A DNA stretch of 64,000 bases, from the NCBI RefSeq assembly GCF_004762095.1, contig NZ_SIJH01000005.1, positions 124,001-188,000 on the forward strand, written 5' to 3'. Both the position numbers and the translations under genes were made by a program. This DNA is from Tabrizicola caldifontis (GTDB lineage: Bacteria > Pseudomonadota > Alphaproteobacteria > Rhodobacterales > Rhodobacteraceae). Every line of letters starts with the position of its first letter. Position 1 is the stretch's first letter. The notes beneath the pieces were generated by a model that was not told the origin of the DNA, did no database searches, and was given only the letters and a program-made list of their open reading frames with translations. Positions 16,425-25,848 of this stretch are shown here, in pieces.

Positions 16425-17276
16425 ATGCCGCGGAATCTCGACCTTGCCGCCCTCCGGTCCTTCGTCACCGTCGCCGATGTGGGCGGGGTGACGCGGGCGG
16501 CGGGCTATCTGAACCTTACGCAATCTGCCGTCTCGATGCAGATCAAGCGGCTGGAAGAGTCGTTGGGGATGCAGTTGTTCCTGCGGGCGGCGCGCAAGCT
16601 GGCCCTGTCGCCCGAAGGTGAACAGCTGCTGTCCTACGGGCGCCGGATTCTGGCGTTGAACGACGAGGCGCTGTCGCGGTTCAACGCCACGGCCTGCTGC
16701 GGCACGATCCGGCTGGGGGTGCCGCATGACGTGGTCTATCCGGCGATCCCCGGTATCCTCAAGCGGATGGCGCAGACCTATCCGCGGGTGCAGGTGAACC
16801 TGGTCTCGTCCTTCACCTTGGCGATGAAGCAGGAATTCGCTCGCGGCGGCTTCGACGTCATCGTCACCACCGAGGACACGCCGGACCCCGGGGCCGAGGT
16901 CCTGGGGGCCCGGCCACTGGTCTGGATCGGCGCGCCCGAGGGCACGGCCTGGCAACGCCGCCCGTTGCGGCTGGGGTTCAAGGATGGCTGCATGTTCCGT
17001 CCCGTTGCACAGACGGCGCTGGATGCGGCTGGAATCCCGTGGGAACTGGCCACCGGCGGCGAAAGCGAACAGGCGGTCGAGGCGACTGTGGCGGCAGACC
17101 TGGCGATTTCGGCACGCATGGCCGGGAACATTCCCGAGGGAACCGCCGTCATCGACGCCGAAAACCAGCTGCCGCCCTTGGGTCAGATGAAGCTGGCGCT
17201 ATACCGCTCGCCTGCGGCCACGGGTGAAGCGGTGGACATGCTGATGGCCGAACTGCGCTGCGCCTACTGCTGTTGA
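16425..17276 (+). CDS. LysR family transcriptional regulator
   Basis: A 283-residue protein. The N-terminal winged HTH (DLAALRSFVTVADVGGVTRA, with LTQSAVSMQIKRLEESLG as recognition helix) is followed by a substrate-binding-like effector domain (GTIRLGVPHDVVYPAIPGIL). ATG at 16425 places the HTH at the usual position; an upstream ATG at 16392 would add 11 residues. It ends with Cys-rich AELRCAYCC. The divergent DUF1127 gene shares the 124-bp intergenic region and is the likely target. Its 3' end overlaps the convergent oxidoreductase by 13 bases. Confidence 0.85.
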   Translation: MPRNLDLAALRSFVTVADVGGVTRAAGYLNLTQSAVSMQIKRLEESLGMQLFLRAARKLALSPEGEQLLSYGRRILALNDEALSRFNATACCGTIRLGVPHDVVYPAIPGILKRMAQTYPRVQVNLVSSFTLAMKQEFARGGFDVIVTTEDTPDPGAEVLGARPLVWIGAPEGTAWQRRPLRLGFKDGCMFRPVAQTALDAAGIPWELATGGESEQAVEATVAADLAISARMAGNIPEGTAVIDAENQLPPLGQMKLALYRSPAATGEAVDMLMAELRCAYCC

Positions 17277-18232
17277 ACGCGGATCACCACCTTGCCCGTT
17301 GCGCGGCGGGTGCGCAGCAGCTCCAACCCCTCGGGCAGCGCCTCGAAGGGCAGAACCTGGCTGACATGCGGGCGCAGCGTCCCCTCGGCCCGCCAGCGCA
17401 AGAGTTCGGCCATGCTATCGGCCACGACCTGTGGCGCGTGATCCTGGTAGCCGCCATACCAGAAGCCGATCACGGCCAGATTTCTGACCAGCAGCAGGTT
17501 GGCGGGCACCTGCGGCACCTCGCCCGAGGCAAAACCGATCGCCAGCAGCCGACCGTCTGGCCTGCAGGCACGCAGCGCGGCATCGAAGGCAGGGCCGCCT
17601 ACCGTGTCATAGACCACATCGACCCCGCCTTCCCCACGCAGCCCGTCTTTCAGGCCCTCTGCCTCGCTGTCGATCAGCACATCGGCACCCGCCGCCGCCG
17701 CTACCGCCAGCCGTTCTGCCCCACGGGCCGAGGCGATCACCCGGGCACCCAGCCGCTTGCCGATCTCGACCGCCGTCAGGCCCACGCCGCCCGCAGCCCC
17801 GGTAACGAACAACGTCTCGCCGGGCCGTAGCCCCGCCTTCCGGGTCAGAGCCAAGTGTGACGTGCCGTAGGCGATGGGAAACCCGGCCGCCTCTTCATCG
17901 CCCACGCAATCGGGCAGTGGGATCAGGCGGTCGGCCGACGCGCAGATGCAGTCGGCCAGCGCGCCACCGGTACAGGTGCCCATCACGCGCGTGCCGGGTG
18001 CGGGGCCTTCCGCGCCGGGCCCAAGGGCCGTGACGATGCCGGAAAATTCCATGCCCGGAACGAAGGGCAGGGCAGGGCGCACCTGATAACGTCCCTGCGC
18101 CATCAGAAGATCGGCAAAGTTCAGGCCCGCGGCCATCACGCGCACGAGGGCCTGGCCTTTCCCTGGAACCAGAGGTTGTATCTCCGCAAGCGCAGGGGCT
18201 TCGCCGAGGGCCGCAACTTGCCAGGCGCGCAT
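17264..18232 (-). CDS. NADPH:quinone oxidoreductase-like MDR protein
   Basis: A 322-residue zinc-independent medium-chain dehydrogenase. The N-terminal GroES-like domain has AAGLNFADLLMAQGRYQ and PFVPGMEFSG. The Rossmann fold has GETLFVTGAAGGVGLTAVEIGKRLGA. No zinc-ligand Cys/His set is present. These features match quinone oxidoreductase/crotonyl-CoA reductase-like enzymes that use NADPH. GGAGAAG precedes ATG 18232. The palindrome at 18362 lies about 130 bases upstream. Confidence 0.85.
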   Translation of the reverse strand: MRAWQVAALGEAPALAEIQPLVPGKGQALVRVMAAGLNFADLLMAQGRYQVRPALPFVPGMEFSGIVTALGPGAEGPAPGTRVMGTCTGGALADCICASADRLIPLPDCVGDEEAAGFPIAYGTSHLALTRKAGLRPGETLFVTGAAGGVGLTAVEIGKRLGARVIASARGAERLAVAAAAGADVLIDSEAEGLKDGLRGEGGVDVVYDTVGGPAFDAALRACRPDGRLLAIGFASGEVPQVPANLLLVRNLAVIGFWYGGYQDHAPQVVADSMAELLRWRAEGTLRPHVSQVLPFEALPEGLELLRTRRATGKVVIRVQQQ

Positions 18233-18361
18233 GATCTTCTCCGCAAGAATCTGTCGCAACTGGCTCGACTGGCTACATTGTTTTTTGACTGAAGCACAGT
18301 CTTCGGGATTCGGGATGACTGTATCCTTGCAAAATGCGACGATAATGGTGGCGATTTGCGA

Positions 18362-18374
18362 TTTGCAATGCAAA
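18362..18374. promoter_or_regulatory. perfect palindrome TTTGCA-A-TGCAAA
   Basis: A 13-base perfect palindrome in the 367-bp gap between the oxidoreductase (minus) and the XRE gene (plus). A related half-site (TTGCAAAATGCGA) lies about 35 bases to the left. It looks like an operator for a dimeric regulator; the binder is unknown. Confidence 0.35.
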
Positions 18375-18451
18375 ACGATATTCACGCTATGGGCGAGTGA
18401 CAGATTGCCGCGGCTCGCCATGAGTGTTGCACCAAACAACCGTGCCGTGTC

Positions 18452-18467
18452 TTATACATGCGTATAA
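18452..18467. promoter_or_regulatory. inverted repeat TTATAC-N4-GTATAA, possible enhancer site
   Basis: Six-base perfect arms around ATGC, 74 bases upstream of the -24/-12 element at 18542. That distance suits an upstream activating sequence for a sigma-54 enhancer-binding protein. Confidence 0.4.
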
Positions 18468-18541
18468 CTGCCACTATCCAAATGGACAGGTTTTTGCCGC
18501 CGATCAACTTTTTCTGCACGCAAGGCTGAAACGGGCAAGAT

Positions 18542-18557
18542 TGGCACGGAATTTGCT
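18542..18557 (+). promoter_or_regulatory. sigma-54 (RpoN) -24/-12 promoter
   Basis: TGGCACGGAATTTGCT: the invariant GG and GC are separated by exactly ten bases and the flanks match TGGCAC-N5-TTGCW. Transcription would start near 18568, 32 bases before the XRE ATG at 18600. Confidence 0.65.
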
Positions 18558-18599
18558 TGATGAGAGGCAGGGGAACGGACACCGTATCTGGAGTGAAGA

Positions 18600-18959
18600 A
18601 TGAAGCATCCCGTAGACGCCCACGTCGGCAAGCGCATCCGTCATCGCCGCTGGATGGTGGGCATGACCCAGCAGCAACTGGCCGACAAGGTTGGAATCAA
18701 GTTCCAGCAAATTCAGAAATACGAAACCGGCATGAACCGGGTCAGTGCATCTCGGCTCTGGGATATCGCTGATGCGCTGGGGGTGTCGATCTCGTTCTTC
18801 TTCGAGGGCCTGGCCGAGGGTCAGGTGCCCGCTGCCGCGCAAAGCGACATGATGGCCGACAAGGAGGCGCTGGAACTGGTGCGCTCCTACTACGCGATCC
18901 CGGAGGCGCAGCGCCGCCGCCTGTTCGATCTGGCGCGCGTCCTGTCCGACGCGGCCTGA
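18600..18959 (+). CDS. XRE family HTH transcriptional regulator
   Basis: A 119-residue protein. The Cro/CI HTH spans residues 7-65 (HVGKRIRHRRWMVGMTQQQL, then FQQIQKYETGMNRVSASRLW), followed by an acidic C-terminal helix region (ALELVRSYYAIPEAQRRRLFDLARVL). This form is widely conserved in alphaproteobacteria as a stand-alone regulator. A sigma-54 promoter precedes it, which is unusual for this type of gene. No adjacent toxin or partner gene is visible; hisN follows 77 bases later in the same direction. Confidence 0.85.
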   Translation: MKHPVDAHVGKRIRHRRWMVGMTQQQLADKVGIKFQQIQKYETGMNRVSASRLWDIADALGVSISFFFEGLAEGQVPAAAQSDMMADKEALELVRSYYAIPEAQRRRLFDLARVLSDAA

Positions 18960-19036
18960 GTCACGCTTGACCTTGCCCCGGCGGTCGATTAGCGCCCGCC
19001 GGGCAGGCGCCTTGCCTGCATGGGCAGGAGGGTGCG

Positions 19037-19834
19037 ATGAACATCTCGCAGACACTGGCAGACGAGCTGGTCGCCACCGCGCATGAACTGGCCGATGTGG
19101 CGCGCCAGGCGACGCTGTCGCATTTTCGCAGCCGTGACCTTGCCGCCGACACCAAGGAAACCGAACGGTTCGATCCGGTCACTGCGGCCGACCGCCTGTC
19201 CGAGGAACGGATGCGCGCGGTCCTTGCCCGCCGGCGCCCGCAGGACGGCATCCTGGGCGAGGAATTTGGTCCGGTTGCCGGAAGCTCGGGTCTGACCTGG
19301 GTGCTGGACCCGATCGACGGGACGCGCGGCTACCTTTCGGGAACGCCGACCTGGGGCGTCCTGATCTCGGTCCGCGACGAGACCGGGCCGATCTACGGCA
19401 TCATCGACCAGCCCTACATCCGCGAACGCTTCGAGGGTGGGCTTGGCCGGGCCCGTGTCGTGGGACCGCTGGGAGAGGCGCCCCTTGCCACCCGCGCGCC
19501 CCGGCCGCTGTCGCAGGCGATCCTGTTCTCTACCTTCCCTGAGGTCGGCACCCCGGCCGAGGAAGCCGCCTTCCGCCGCGTGGCGCCCAAGGCGAGGCTG
19601 GTGCGATATGGCACCGATTGCTACGCCTATGCGCTGGTCGCGGCGGGCCAGATCGACCTGGTGATCGAGGCGGGTTTGCAGGCCTATGACGTGCAGGCAC
19701 CGATCGCAGTGATCACGGCGGCGGGCGGCGTGGTGACCGACTGGCAAGGCCGACCGGCGCATGAGGGCGGTCAGATCCTTGCCGCCGCCAATCCCGCGAT
19801 CCATGCCGAGGCGCTGGCGCTGCTGAACGGCTGA
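19037..19834 (+). CDS. hisN: histidinol-phosphatase (inositol monophosphatase family)
   Basis: A 265-residue Mg-dependent phosphatase. Metal site residues are ILGEEFG (Glu near 75), [12 protein letters not shown] (Asp91-Asp94) and '[12 protein letters not shown]' near the C-terminus. It matches the HisN-type branch of the inositol monophosphatase superfamily, which removes phosphate from L-histidinol phosphate. A general inositol-phosphatase role is the alternative. A his-pathway gene (hisD) lies at the other end of the window but is unlinked. Confidence 0.8.
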   Translation: MNISQTLADELVATAHELADVARQATLSHFRSRDLAADTKETERFDPVTAADRLSEERMRAVLARRRPQDGILGEEFGPVAGSSGLTWVLDPIDGTRGYLSGTPTWGVLISVRDETGPIYGIIDQPYIRERFEGGLGRARVVGPLGEAPLATRAPRPLSQAILFSTFPEVGTPAEEAAFRRVAPKARLVRYGTDCYAYALVAAGQIDLVIEAGLQAYDVQAPIAVITAAGGVVTDWQGRPAHEGGQILAAANPAIHAEALALLNG

Positions 19835-19898
19835 TCTCCCCCGTGGACCCCTGTCACCGCTTGCGCTATCAGGCGCGCGGAACACGAGGGAGTCTGTG

Positions 19899-21245
19899 AT
19901 GTCCGGCCATGGCGATGCGCAACCGATGAAATCCCGCAGGTCCGGGCCATTGCGGGGTGTGGCCGAAGTGCCGGGTGACAAGTCGATCAGCCACCGCAGC
20001 CTGATCTTCGGCGCGATGGCCGTGGGCGAAACCCGGATCACGGGTCTGCTGGAAGGCCAGGACGTTCTGGATACCGCCAAGGCTATGCGCGCCTTCGGTG
20101 CCACGGTGACGCGGCGCGGGCAGGGCGAATGGACGGTAAACGGCGTCGGCGTTGGCGGCTTCCGCGAGCCCGATGACGTGATCGACTGCGGCAATTCGGG
20201 AACCTGCGTCCGTCTCATCATGGGCACGATGGCGACGACGCCGATCACCGCGACCTTCACTGGCGATGCCAGCTTGCGCAAGCGGCCGATGGGGAGGGTG
20301 ACAGACCCGCTCAGCCTCTTCGGCGCCCGTGCCTACGGGCGGCAGGGCGGGCGGCTGCCGATGACAATCGTCGGCGCAGCCAACCCGGTGCCGGTGCGCT
20401 ATGCCCTGCCTGTGGCCTCTGCCCAGGTCAAGTCGGCGGTGCTGCTGGCCGGCCTGAACGCGCCGGGCGAAACCGTGGTGATCGAGAAGGAGCCGACCCG
20501 CGACCATTCCGAACGGATGCTGGTCGGCTTCGGCGCCGACCTGCAGGTGGAAAAGACCGAAGAGGGCCATGTCATCACCCTGAAGGGCCAGCCGGAGCTG
20601 CGCCCGCAAGCCGTGGCCGTGCCGCGCGACCCTTCCAGCGCGGCCTTCCCGGTCTGCGCCGCGCTGATCGTCGAGGGCTCGGACATCCTGGTGCCCGGCG
20701 TTTCCCAGAACCTGACACGCAACGGGCTTTACCTGACCCTGGTCGAGATGGGGGCCGACATCGAGTTCCGAAACCCCCGCGAAGAGGGCGGCGAGCCTGT
20801 GGCCGACCTGCGCGTGCGCTTCTCGGGCGACATGAAGGGGATCGATGTGCCCCCTGAACGCGCGCCCAGCATGATCGACGAATACCCGATCCTGTCGGTC
20901 GTGGCAGCCTTCTCGACCGGCAGGACGGTGATGCGCGGGGTCAAGGAACTGCGGGTCAAGGAAAGTGACCGGATCGACGCGATGGCCCGGGGCCTCGAAG
21001 CCTGCGGTGTGCGCGTGGAAGAGGATGAGGATACCCTGATCGTCCACGGGATGGGCGCGGGCGGCGTGCCCGGCGGGGCTACGGTAAAGACCCATATCGA
21101 TCACCGGATCGCGATGAGCTTCCTGGTCTGCGGCCTGGCGGCAAAGGCTCCGGTTGCGGTGGATGACGGCTCGCCGATCCAGACATCTTTCCCGATCTTC
21201 GAAAGCCTGATGCGCGGTCTTGGCGCCGAGATCGAGCGGGGCTGA
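19899..21245 (+). CDS. aroA: 3-phosphoshikimate 1-carboxyvinyltransferase (EPSP synthase), class II-like
   Basis: A 448-residue protein catalysing the sixth shikimate step. Motifs by position: GDKSISHRS (near 26), GNSGTCVRL (near 100), [49 protein letters not shown] and KESDR. The set GDK, SAQxK, RDHxE and NxTR is the class II (CP4-like) set. The active-site loop retains Gly (NSGT) where CP4 has Ala. ATG 19899 follows GAGGGA by seven bases and is preferred to the GTG three bases earlier. cmk follows further down; aroA-cmk-rpsA is a familiar order. Confidence 0.95.
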   Translation: MSGHGDAQPMKSRRSGPLRGVAEVPGDKSISHRSLIFGAMAVGETRITGLLEGQDVLDTAKAMRAFGATVTRRGQGEWTVNGVGVGGFREPDDVIDCGNSGTCVRLIMGTMATTPITATFTGDASLRKRPMGRVTDPLSLFGARAYGRQGGRLPMTIVGAANPVPVRYALPVASAQVKSAVLLAGLNAPGETVVIEKEPTRDHSERMLVGFGADLQVEKTEEGHVITLKGQPELRPQAVAVPRDPSSAAFPVCAALIVEGSDILVPGVSQNLTRNGLYLTLVEMGADIEFRNPREEGGEPVADLRVRFSGDMKGIDVPPERAPSMIDEYPILSVVAAFSTGRTVMRGVKELRVKESDRIDAMARGLEACGVRVEEDEDTLIVHGMGAGGVPGGATVKTHIDHRIAMSFLVCGLAAKAPVAVDDGSPIQTSFPIFESLMRGLGAEIERG

Positions 21246-21574
21246 CGCCTGGTAGTCCATCGGCGGGGCCGCGCGGCGGCTCAGCGCCTGGGCTGCCCAG
21301 CCCAGCAGGATCGCCTCGCGGAATTCATCCTGCTTGCGCAGCCAGGCCGCTGCACCCGGTAGGCTGCGGCTTCACGCTCGGCCTCGCAGGCCACATCGGC
21401 CTGCCGGCCGGCGCCATGCTGGCCGAGTTGGACCAGTTCGGGTTGCAGACCGCTGCGCCCCGGTGCACCGTCGGTATCAAGGTCGGACGCCAGCAGAGTC
21501 ACGGCCCTCTCCTGCGTGCAGGCACCAACCTGCGACCGGGAATTGCGGGGCAGGTCAGGGGGATGGCGTATCAC
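21246..21574 (-). pseudogene. possible decayed reading frame between aroA and cmk
   Basis: The 618-base stretch 21246-21863 holds no intact gene that I recognise. On the minus strand, GTG at 21574 follows AGGAGA and opens a frame (TLLASDLDTDGAPGRSGL, AEREAAAYR). The frame then continues plausibly only in the next frame (AWLRKQDEFREAILLGWAAQAL), which runs up to aroA. The protein-like composition across two frames suggests a frameshifted remnant. I do not recognise the family. Chance in a GC-rich region is the main alternative. Confidence 0.25.
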
Positions 21575-21863
21575 GTCTCCTGTAACGCTAAGGCCGGCAG
21601 GCCCGCCAATCCGTCGCAGGGCCGGCCGTGGCCGTTGTCGGGGCGGCCAGAGCAAGACACGGCACAGGCGACGAAGTGCGAACATCCATTCGGGAATGAT
21701 GACTGTCACGGAATGCTTTCAAGGCGAAGAACCGGGTATCTGCACAAGAATTCGCCTGCCGCCCCCCTAAGGCGCGCTGCAAAAGGCCCTTTTCGGCTAG
21801 CTTTTTTCCCAATACTCCCGCCAGAGGCATCCGGCACCGAACAGAAGCGCAAGGATGGGGAGA

Positions 21864-22454
21864 ATGATCTTCACGGTGGCAATCGACGGTCCTGCCGCGG
21901 CGGGGAAGGGCACCATCAGCCGCGCGGTCGCGAAACGCTTCGGGTTTCGGCATCTGGATACCGGGTTGCTTTATCGTGCGGTGGGCGCGATGGGCGGCGA
22001 TCCGGTCAAGGCGGCCCGCAACCTGCGGCCCGAAGATCTGGCCCGCGACGACCTGCGAACGCTTGAGGCGGGGCAGGCCGCCAGCCGGGTCGCTGCCATC
22101 CCCGAGGTGCGCGCTGCACTGGTCGATTTCCAGCGACGCTTTGCGCGGTCCGAAGGCGGCGCGGTGCTTGACGGGCGCGACATCGGCACGGTGATCTGTC
22201 CCGAGGCCGAGGTGAAACTCTATGTCACCGCCAGCCCGGAGGTCCGTGCCCACCGCCGCTGGCTGGAGGTGGGTGGCGACGAGGCCCGTGTGCTGGCCGA
22301 GGTCCGCGAACGCGACGCGCGCGACATGGGGCGTGCCGATGCGCCGCTGAAACCTGCCCCCGATGCTGTTCTGATCGATACAAGCGATCTCAGCATCGAC
22401 GAAGCCGTGGCGAAGGCCTGCGCCCTGGTGGCGGAAAGGCTCGGCCGGGTGTGA
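21864..22454 (+). CDS. cmk: cytidylate kinase
   Basis: A 196-residue P-loop kinase. GPAAAGKGT is the Walker [13 protein letters not shown] is the CMP-binding start; [13 protein letters not shown] and '[15 protein letters not shown]' are CMK signatures. ATG at 21864 follows GGGGAGA; an ATG at 21855 overlaps that site and is less likely. It phosphorylates CMP and dCMP. The cmk-rpsA-ihfB neighbourhood is conserved in proteobacteria; here a membrane-protein gene lies between cmk and rpsA. Confidence 0.93.
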   Translation: MIFTVAIDGPAAAGKGTISRAVAKRFGFRHLDTGLLYRAVGAMGGDPVKAARNLRPEDLARDDLRTLEAGQAASRVAAIPEVRAALVDFQRRFARSEGGAVLDGRDIGTVICPEAEVKLYVTASPEVRAHRRWLEVGGDEARVLAEVRERDARDMGRADAPLKPAPDAVLIDTSDLSIDEAVAKACALVAERLGRV

Positions 22455-22809
22455 CCGTCTTGCGGCGGGCGCCAGAAATCCGCCGGGCGATCATCGCAAG
22501 TGGCCAAGCCGGCAGGGCAAGCATGGCCACCGAGCCCAGGCCAGGAGGCAGAAGACTGGCGCTGCCGCCGGTCAGCAGGGTCTGAGCCGTCAGAACTGCC
22601 GGAAGCGGAAGGAACAGAAGCCCGGTGTCGCGCAGGGGGCGGCGTGCCCTGAACCGTCCCAGCCCGCCCGCCGCCAGGATCGACTGACCACAGGCCGTCC
22701 AGAATGCGTGCACATCCCACAACTTCCGCGGACGGGATCCATCCGGCCCAGGGCCACAAGGCAAGGCCAAGTGTAAGCGCAAGACCTGAACTGCGCATGT
22801 CGTCAGCAT
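22390..22809 (-). CDS. doubtful hydrophobic ORF antisense to the end of cmk
   Basis: A 139-residue minus-strand frame from ATG 22809. It contains [37 protein letters not shown] and [16 protein letters not shown], which would give two or three membrane segments. It overlaps the cmk 3' end by 65 bases. The N-terminal part of another frame ([20 protein letters not shown]) also looks signal-like, so this may be a frameshifted membrane-protein gene. No family recognised; the region 22455-22872 holds nothing else. Confidence 0.25.
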   Translation of the reverse strand: MLTTCAVQVLRLHLALPCGPGPDGSRPRKLWDVHAFWTACGQSILAAGGLGRFRARRPLRDTGLLFLPLPAVLTAQTLLTGGSASLLPPGLGSVAMLALPAWPLAMIARRISGARRKTVTPGRAFPPPGRRPSPRLRRC

Positions 22810-22872
22810 GACGGTCAAAAGCGGCGGAAATGCGGTTGGTTCAGGCCTGCAAAGCCGGACAAGGCAGCCGTT

Positions 22873-23451
22873 ATGCGACGGATACCCGCCTTGCTTGCAG
22901 GGCAAGCCGGGTTCGGGCAGTCTGATGCGGTATCAGGACATGCAGGGCAGGAGTGTCGCGGTTTGGCGCTGGAAGGGTTCAAGGCAGTCATCGCGGGCGC
23001 TCTGCATGACCGGGCCACGGCCGCCGGTGTGGCTGTCCTTGCCATGTTTCTGTTCCTGACCGCCTGGATCCTTGGTGTCCTGGCGGCCGTGCTTTACCTT
23101 TCGACGCATCTTGGCACGATCGGGGCGCTTCTGGCGCTGGCAGCGGGTTTGGTCGTGCTCGGAGTTCTCGTCCTCTGGATAACTGCGGCGCGCAACCGCC
23201 GTTCGGCCGAATTGCGCGCGACTACCCGAGCGCTCTGGGCGGCGACGGCGGTCAACGCGGCCAGCGCGATCCTGCGGGGCGAGCCGCATCCGCCACAGGT
23301 CGAAACGGCCCATGCGACCGGGGGAACCGGCCACCGTTCGGCCTTCCTGATTGCAGGGGGGCTTGCGCTGATCCTGTTGGCGCTGCTGGTGCCCGGGCAC
23401 GGCGGCAAGGGGACGGGCGCGCCCGGCGCCGGCCCGGATGATGCTGCATGA
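22873..23451 (+). CDS. small membrane protein (putative holin III/actinobacterial-holin-like)
   Basis: A 192-residue protein. Two adjacent hydrophobic helices (VAVLAMFLFLTAWILGVLAA and TIGALLALAAGLVVLGVLVL) precede a basic linker (ARNRRSAELRATTRALW). A third helix (SAFLIAGGLALILLALLV) lies near the Gly/Pro-rich C-terminus. The two-helix hairpin recalls the DUF1469/phage-holin-superfamily III proteins of alphaproteobacteria. The start is uncertain: no good ribosome site is seen at 22873 and the true start may lie 30 codons downstream. It lies just before the rpsA promoter. Confidence 0.5.
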   Translation: MRRIPALLAGQAGFGQSDAVSGHAGQECRGLALEGFKAVIAGALHDRATAAGVAVLAMFLFLTAWILGVLAAVLYLSTHLGTIGALLALAAGLVVLGVLVLWITAARNRRSAELRATTRALWAATAVNAASAILRGEPHPPQVETAHATGGTGHRSAFLIAGGLALILLALLVPGHGGKGTGAPGAGPDDAA

Positions 23452-23485
23452 CACCGAAGATTGCCGGCAGTGCGCAGGCTTTCCC

Positions 23486-23514
23486 TTGCCCCGGCGGCGC
23501 TTTGCCACTATAGC
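23486..23514 (+). promoter_or_regulatory. sigma-70 promoter of rpsA
   Basis: TTGCCC (23486-23491), a 17-base spacer and TATAGC (23509-23514). The leader to the rpsA ATG is about 120 nt. Confidence 0.55.
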
Positions 23515-23640
23515 CCGCCCATCCTGAAAAGGACTCGACCGTCCCCGGCTGGCCGGGCGGTCACGTTTTTGTATTCAGGGCCAAGACCGGCGGAGCCAAC
23601 CGCCTGGCCAGTGAAACACACGAAAAGGAAACTGATCTAC

Positions 23641-25320
23641 ATGTGCGCTAAAGCATCCATGGACGAATTCGAAGCCCTTTTGAAGGAAAGCTTCGAGATC
23701 GACACCCCCGAAGAGGGCACTGTCGTCAAGGGCAAGGTCATCGCCATCGAGGCGGGCCAGGCCATCATCGATGTCGGCTACAAGATGGAAGGCCGCATCG
23801 ACCTGAAGGAATTCGCAAACCCCGGCGAGGCCCCGAACGTCAACGTGGGCGACACCGTCGAGGTCTATCTGGAGCGGGTCGAGAACGCCCGCGGCGAAGC
23901 CCAGATCAGCCGTGAAAAGGCCCGCCGCGAAGAGGCGTGGGACCGTCTGGAGAAGGCCTATGCCGCCGAACAGCGCGTCGAGGGCGCGATCTTCGGCCGC
24001 GTCAAGGGTGGCTTCACCGTCGATCTGGGTGGTGCAGTGGCCTTCCTGCCCGGCAGCCAGGTGGACGTGCGCCCCGTGCGCGATGCCGGCCCGCTGATGG
24101 GCATGAAGCAGCCGTTCCAGATCCTGAAGATGGACCGCCGCCGCGGCAACATCGTCGTGTCGCGTCGCGCGATCCTGGAAGAATCCCGCGCAGAACAGCG
24201 CGCCGAAGTCATCGGCAACCTGACCGAAGGCCAGGTCGTGGATGGCGTGGTCAAGAACATCACCGAATACGGTGCCTTCGTTGATCTGGGCGGCGTGGAC
24301 GGCCTGCTGCACGTCACCGACATGGCGTGGCGCCGTGTCAACCATCCGTCGGAGATCCTGTCGATCGGCGAGACCGTGAAAGTTCAGGTCATCAAGATCA
24401 ACAAGGAAACCCACCGCATCAGCCTGGGGATGAAGCAGCTTCAGTCCGACCCGTGGGATTCGGTCGAGAAGATCTATCCCATCGGATCGGTCCACCGGGG
24501 CCGCGTGACCAACATCACCGACTACGGCGCCTTTGTGGAACTGGAAGCCGGCGTCGAAGGTCTGGTCCACGTCTCGGAAATGTCCTGGACCAAGAAGAAC
24601 GTGCATCCGGGCAAGATCGTCTCGACCTCGCAAGAGGTTGACGTGATGGTTCTGGAAATCGACAGCGCCAAGCGCCGCGTCAGCCTGGGCCTGAAGCAGA
24701 CCCAGCGCAACCCGTGGGAAGTCTTTGCCGAAAACCACCCGATCGGCTCGACCATCGAGGGCGAGGTCAAGAACATCACCGAATTCGGCCTGTTCATCGG
24801 GCTGGAGAACGACATCGACGGGATGGTGCACCTGTCCGACCTCAGCTGGGACCAGCGCGGCGAGGAAGCGATCCAGAACTACCGCAAGGGCGACGTGGTC
24901 AAGGCGGTCGTCACCGAGGTGGACGTCGAGAAGGAGCGCATCTCGCTTTCGATCAAGGCGCTGGGCGACGACACCTTCTCGGAGGCCGTTGACGGCGTGA
25001 AGCGCGGCGCGGTGATCACCGTGACCGTGACCGCGATCGAGGATGGCGGGATCGAGGTGGAATATAACGGCGCCAAGTCGTTCATCCGCCGTTCGGACCT
25101 GGCCCGCGACCGCGCCGACCAGCGGCCCGAGCGCTTCCAGGTGGGCGACAAGGTGGATGTCCGCGTGACCAACATCGACCCCAAGACCCGCAAGCTGGGC
25201 CTGTCGATCAAGGCGCGCGAGATCGCCGAAGAGAAGGAAGCCGTCGAACAGTATGGCTCGTCCGATTCGGGCGCATCGCTTGGCGACATCCTGGGTGCCG
25301 CGCTGAAGGACCGCGGCTGA
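23641..25320 (+). CDS. rpsA: 30S ribosomal protein S1
   Basis: A 559-residue protein with six S1 (OB-fold) RNA-binding repeats, each carrying a GxVVxGxV-like start and a '[15 protein letters not shown]' core. Examples are '[19 protein letters not shown]' near residue 210, '[20 protein letters not shown]' near 295 and '[20 protein letters not shown]' near 385. It binds mRNA on the 30S subunit and helps initiation. ATG 23641 gives [14 protein letters not shown]; an internal ATG at residue 7 is a possible alternative. A strong terminator follows at 25351. Confidence 0.95.
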   Translation: MCAKASMDEFEALLKESFEIDTPEEGTVVKGKVIAIEAGQAIIDVGYKMEGRIDLKEFANPGEAPNVNVGDTVEVYLERVENARGEAQISREKARREEAWDRLEKAYAAEQRVEGAIFGRVKGGFTVDLGGAVAFLPGSQVDVRPVRDAGPLMGMKQPFQILKMDRRRGNIVVSRRAILEESRAEQRAEVIGNLTEGQVVDGVVKNITEYGAFVDLGGVDGLLHVTDMAWRRVNHPSEILSIGETVKVQVIKINKETHRISLGMKQLQSDPWDSVEKIYPIGSVHRGRVTNITDYGAFVELEAGVEGLVHVSEMSWTKKNVHPGKIVSTSQEVDVMVLEIDSAKRRVSLGLKQTQRNPWEVFAENHPIGSTIEGEVKNITEFGLFIGLENDIDGMVHLSDLSWDQRGEEAIQNYRKGDVVKAVVTEVDVEKERISLSIKALGDDTFSEAVDGVKRGAVITVTVTAIEDGGIEVEYNGAKSFIRRSDLARDRADQRPERFQVGDKVDVRVTNIDPKTRKLGLSIKAREIAEEKEAVEQYGSSDSGASLGDILGAALKDRG

Positions 25321-25350
25321 GCCTGCGCCAGACCTGCGATTGAACCGGAA

Positions 25351-25376
25351 GGCCCCGCTACACGCGGGGCCTTTTG
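25351..25376 (+). terminator. intrinsic terminator after rpsA
   Basis: GGCCCCGC (25351-25358), five-base loop, GCGGGGCC (25364-25371), then TTTT. Confidence 0.8.
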
Positions 25377-25404
25377 CATTCGTGGTCCAAGTCCCGGATT
25401 TCAT

Positions 25405-25434
25405 TTGTCAGCGGCCGAATCCTGCCGCTATAGT
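25405..25434 (+). promoter_or_regulatory. sigma-70 promoter of ihfB
   Basis: TTGTCA (25405-25410), an 18-base spacer and TATAGT (25429-25434), about 65 bases before the ihfB ATG. Confidence 0.55.
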
Positions 25435-25498
25435 CCGCCAAAGGACAACATCGTGGCGGTGTCCCTGCCAGGGCACGAACCACAGGGGGGACATACGG

Positions 25499-25780
25499 AT
25501 GATCCGTTCCGAACTGATCCAGAAGATCGCGGATGAAAACCCGCATCTGACCCAGCGCCATGTCGAGCGGATCGTGAATACGGTCTTCGAAGAGATCATC
25601 GAGGCGCTTTCCCGTGGCGACCGGGTCGAACTGCGCGGGTTCGGGGCCTTCTCGGTAAAGTCGCGGGATGCGCGCGTCGGCCGCAACCCCCGCACCGGCG
25701 AGGCGGTGCAGGTCGAGAACAAGAAGGTGCCGTTCTTCAAGACAGGCAAGCTTCTGCGCGATCGGCTGAACGGGAAGTAG
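25499..25780 (+). CDS. ihfB: integration host factor subunit beta
   Basis: A 93-residue DNABII protein. [20 protein letters not shown] is the helical dimerisation part. [19 protein letters not shown] leads into the beta arms, and [10 protein letters not shown] is the arm tip whose Pro intercalates DNA. The expected length is 93-95. It forms a heterodimer with IhfA to bend DNA at recombination, replication and sigma-54 promoters, of which one is predicted in this window at 18542. Confidence 0.93.
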   Translation: MIRSELIQKIADENPHLTQRHVERIVNTVFEEIIEALSRGDRVELRGFGAFSVKSRDARVGRNPRTGEAVQVENKKVPFFKTGKLLRDRLNGK

Positions 25781-25848
25781 TCGCCGTTCGCCTTGCGCGC
25801 GGACCGGTTCGGTCCGATACTTGGTCGGAACCTTGGGGTATCGACCAG

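Noticed and set aside
23575-25404. Long reading frame antisense to rpsA
   Set aside because: Shadow of the six S1 repeats; repetitive composition without a ribosome site.
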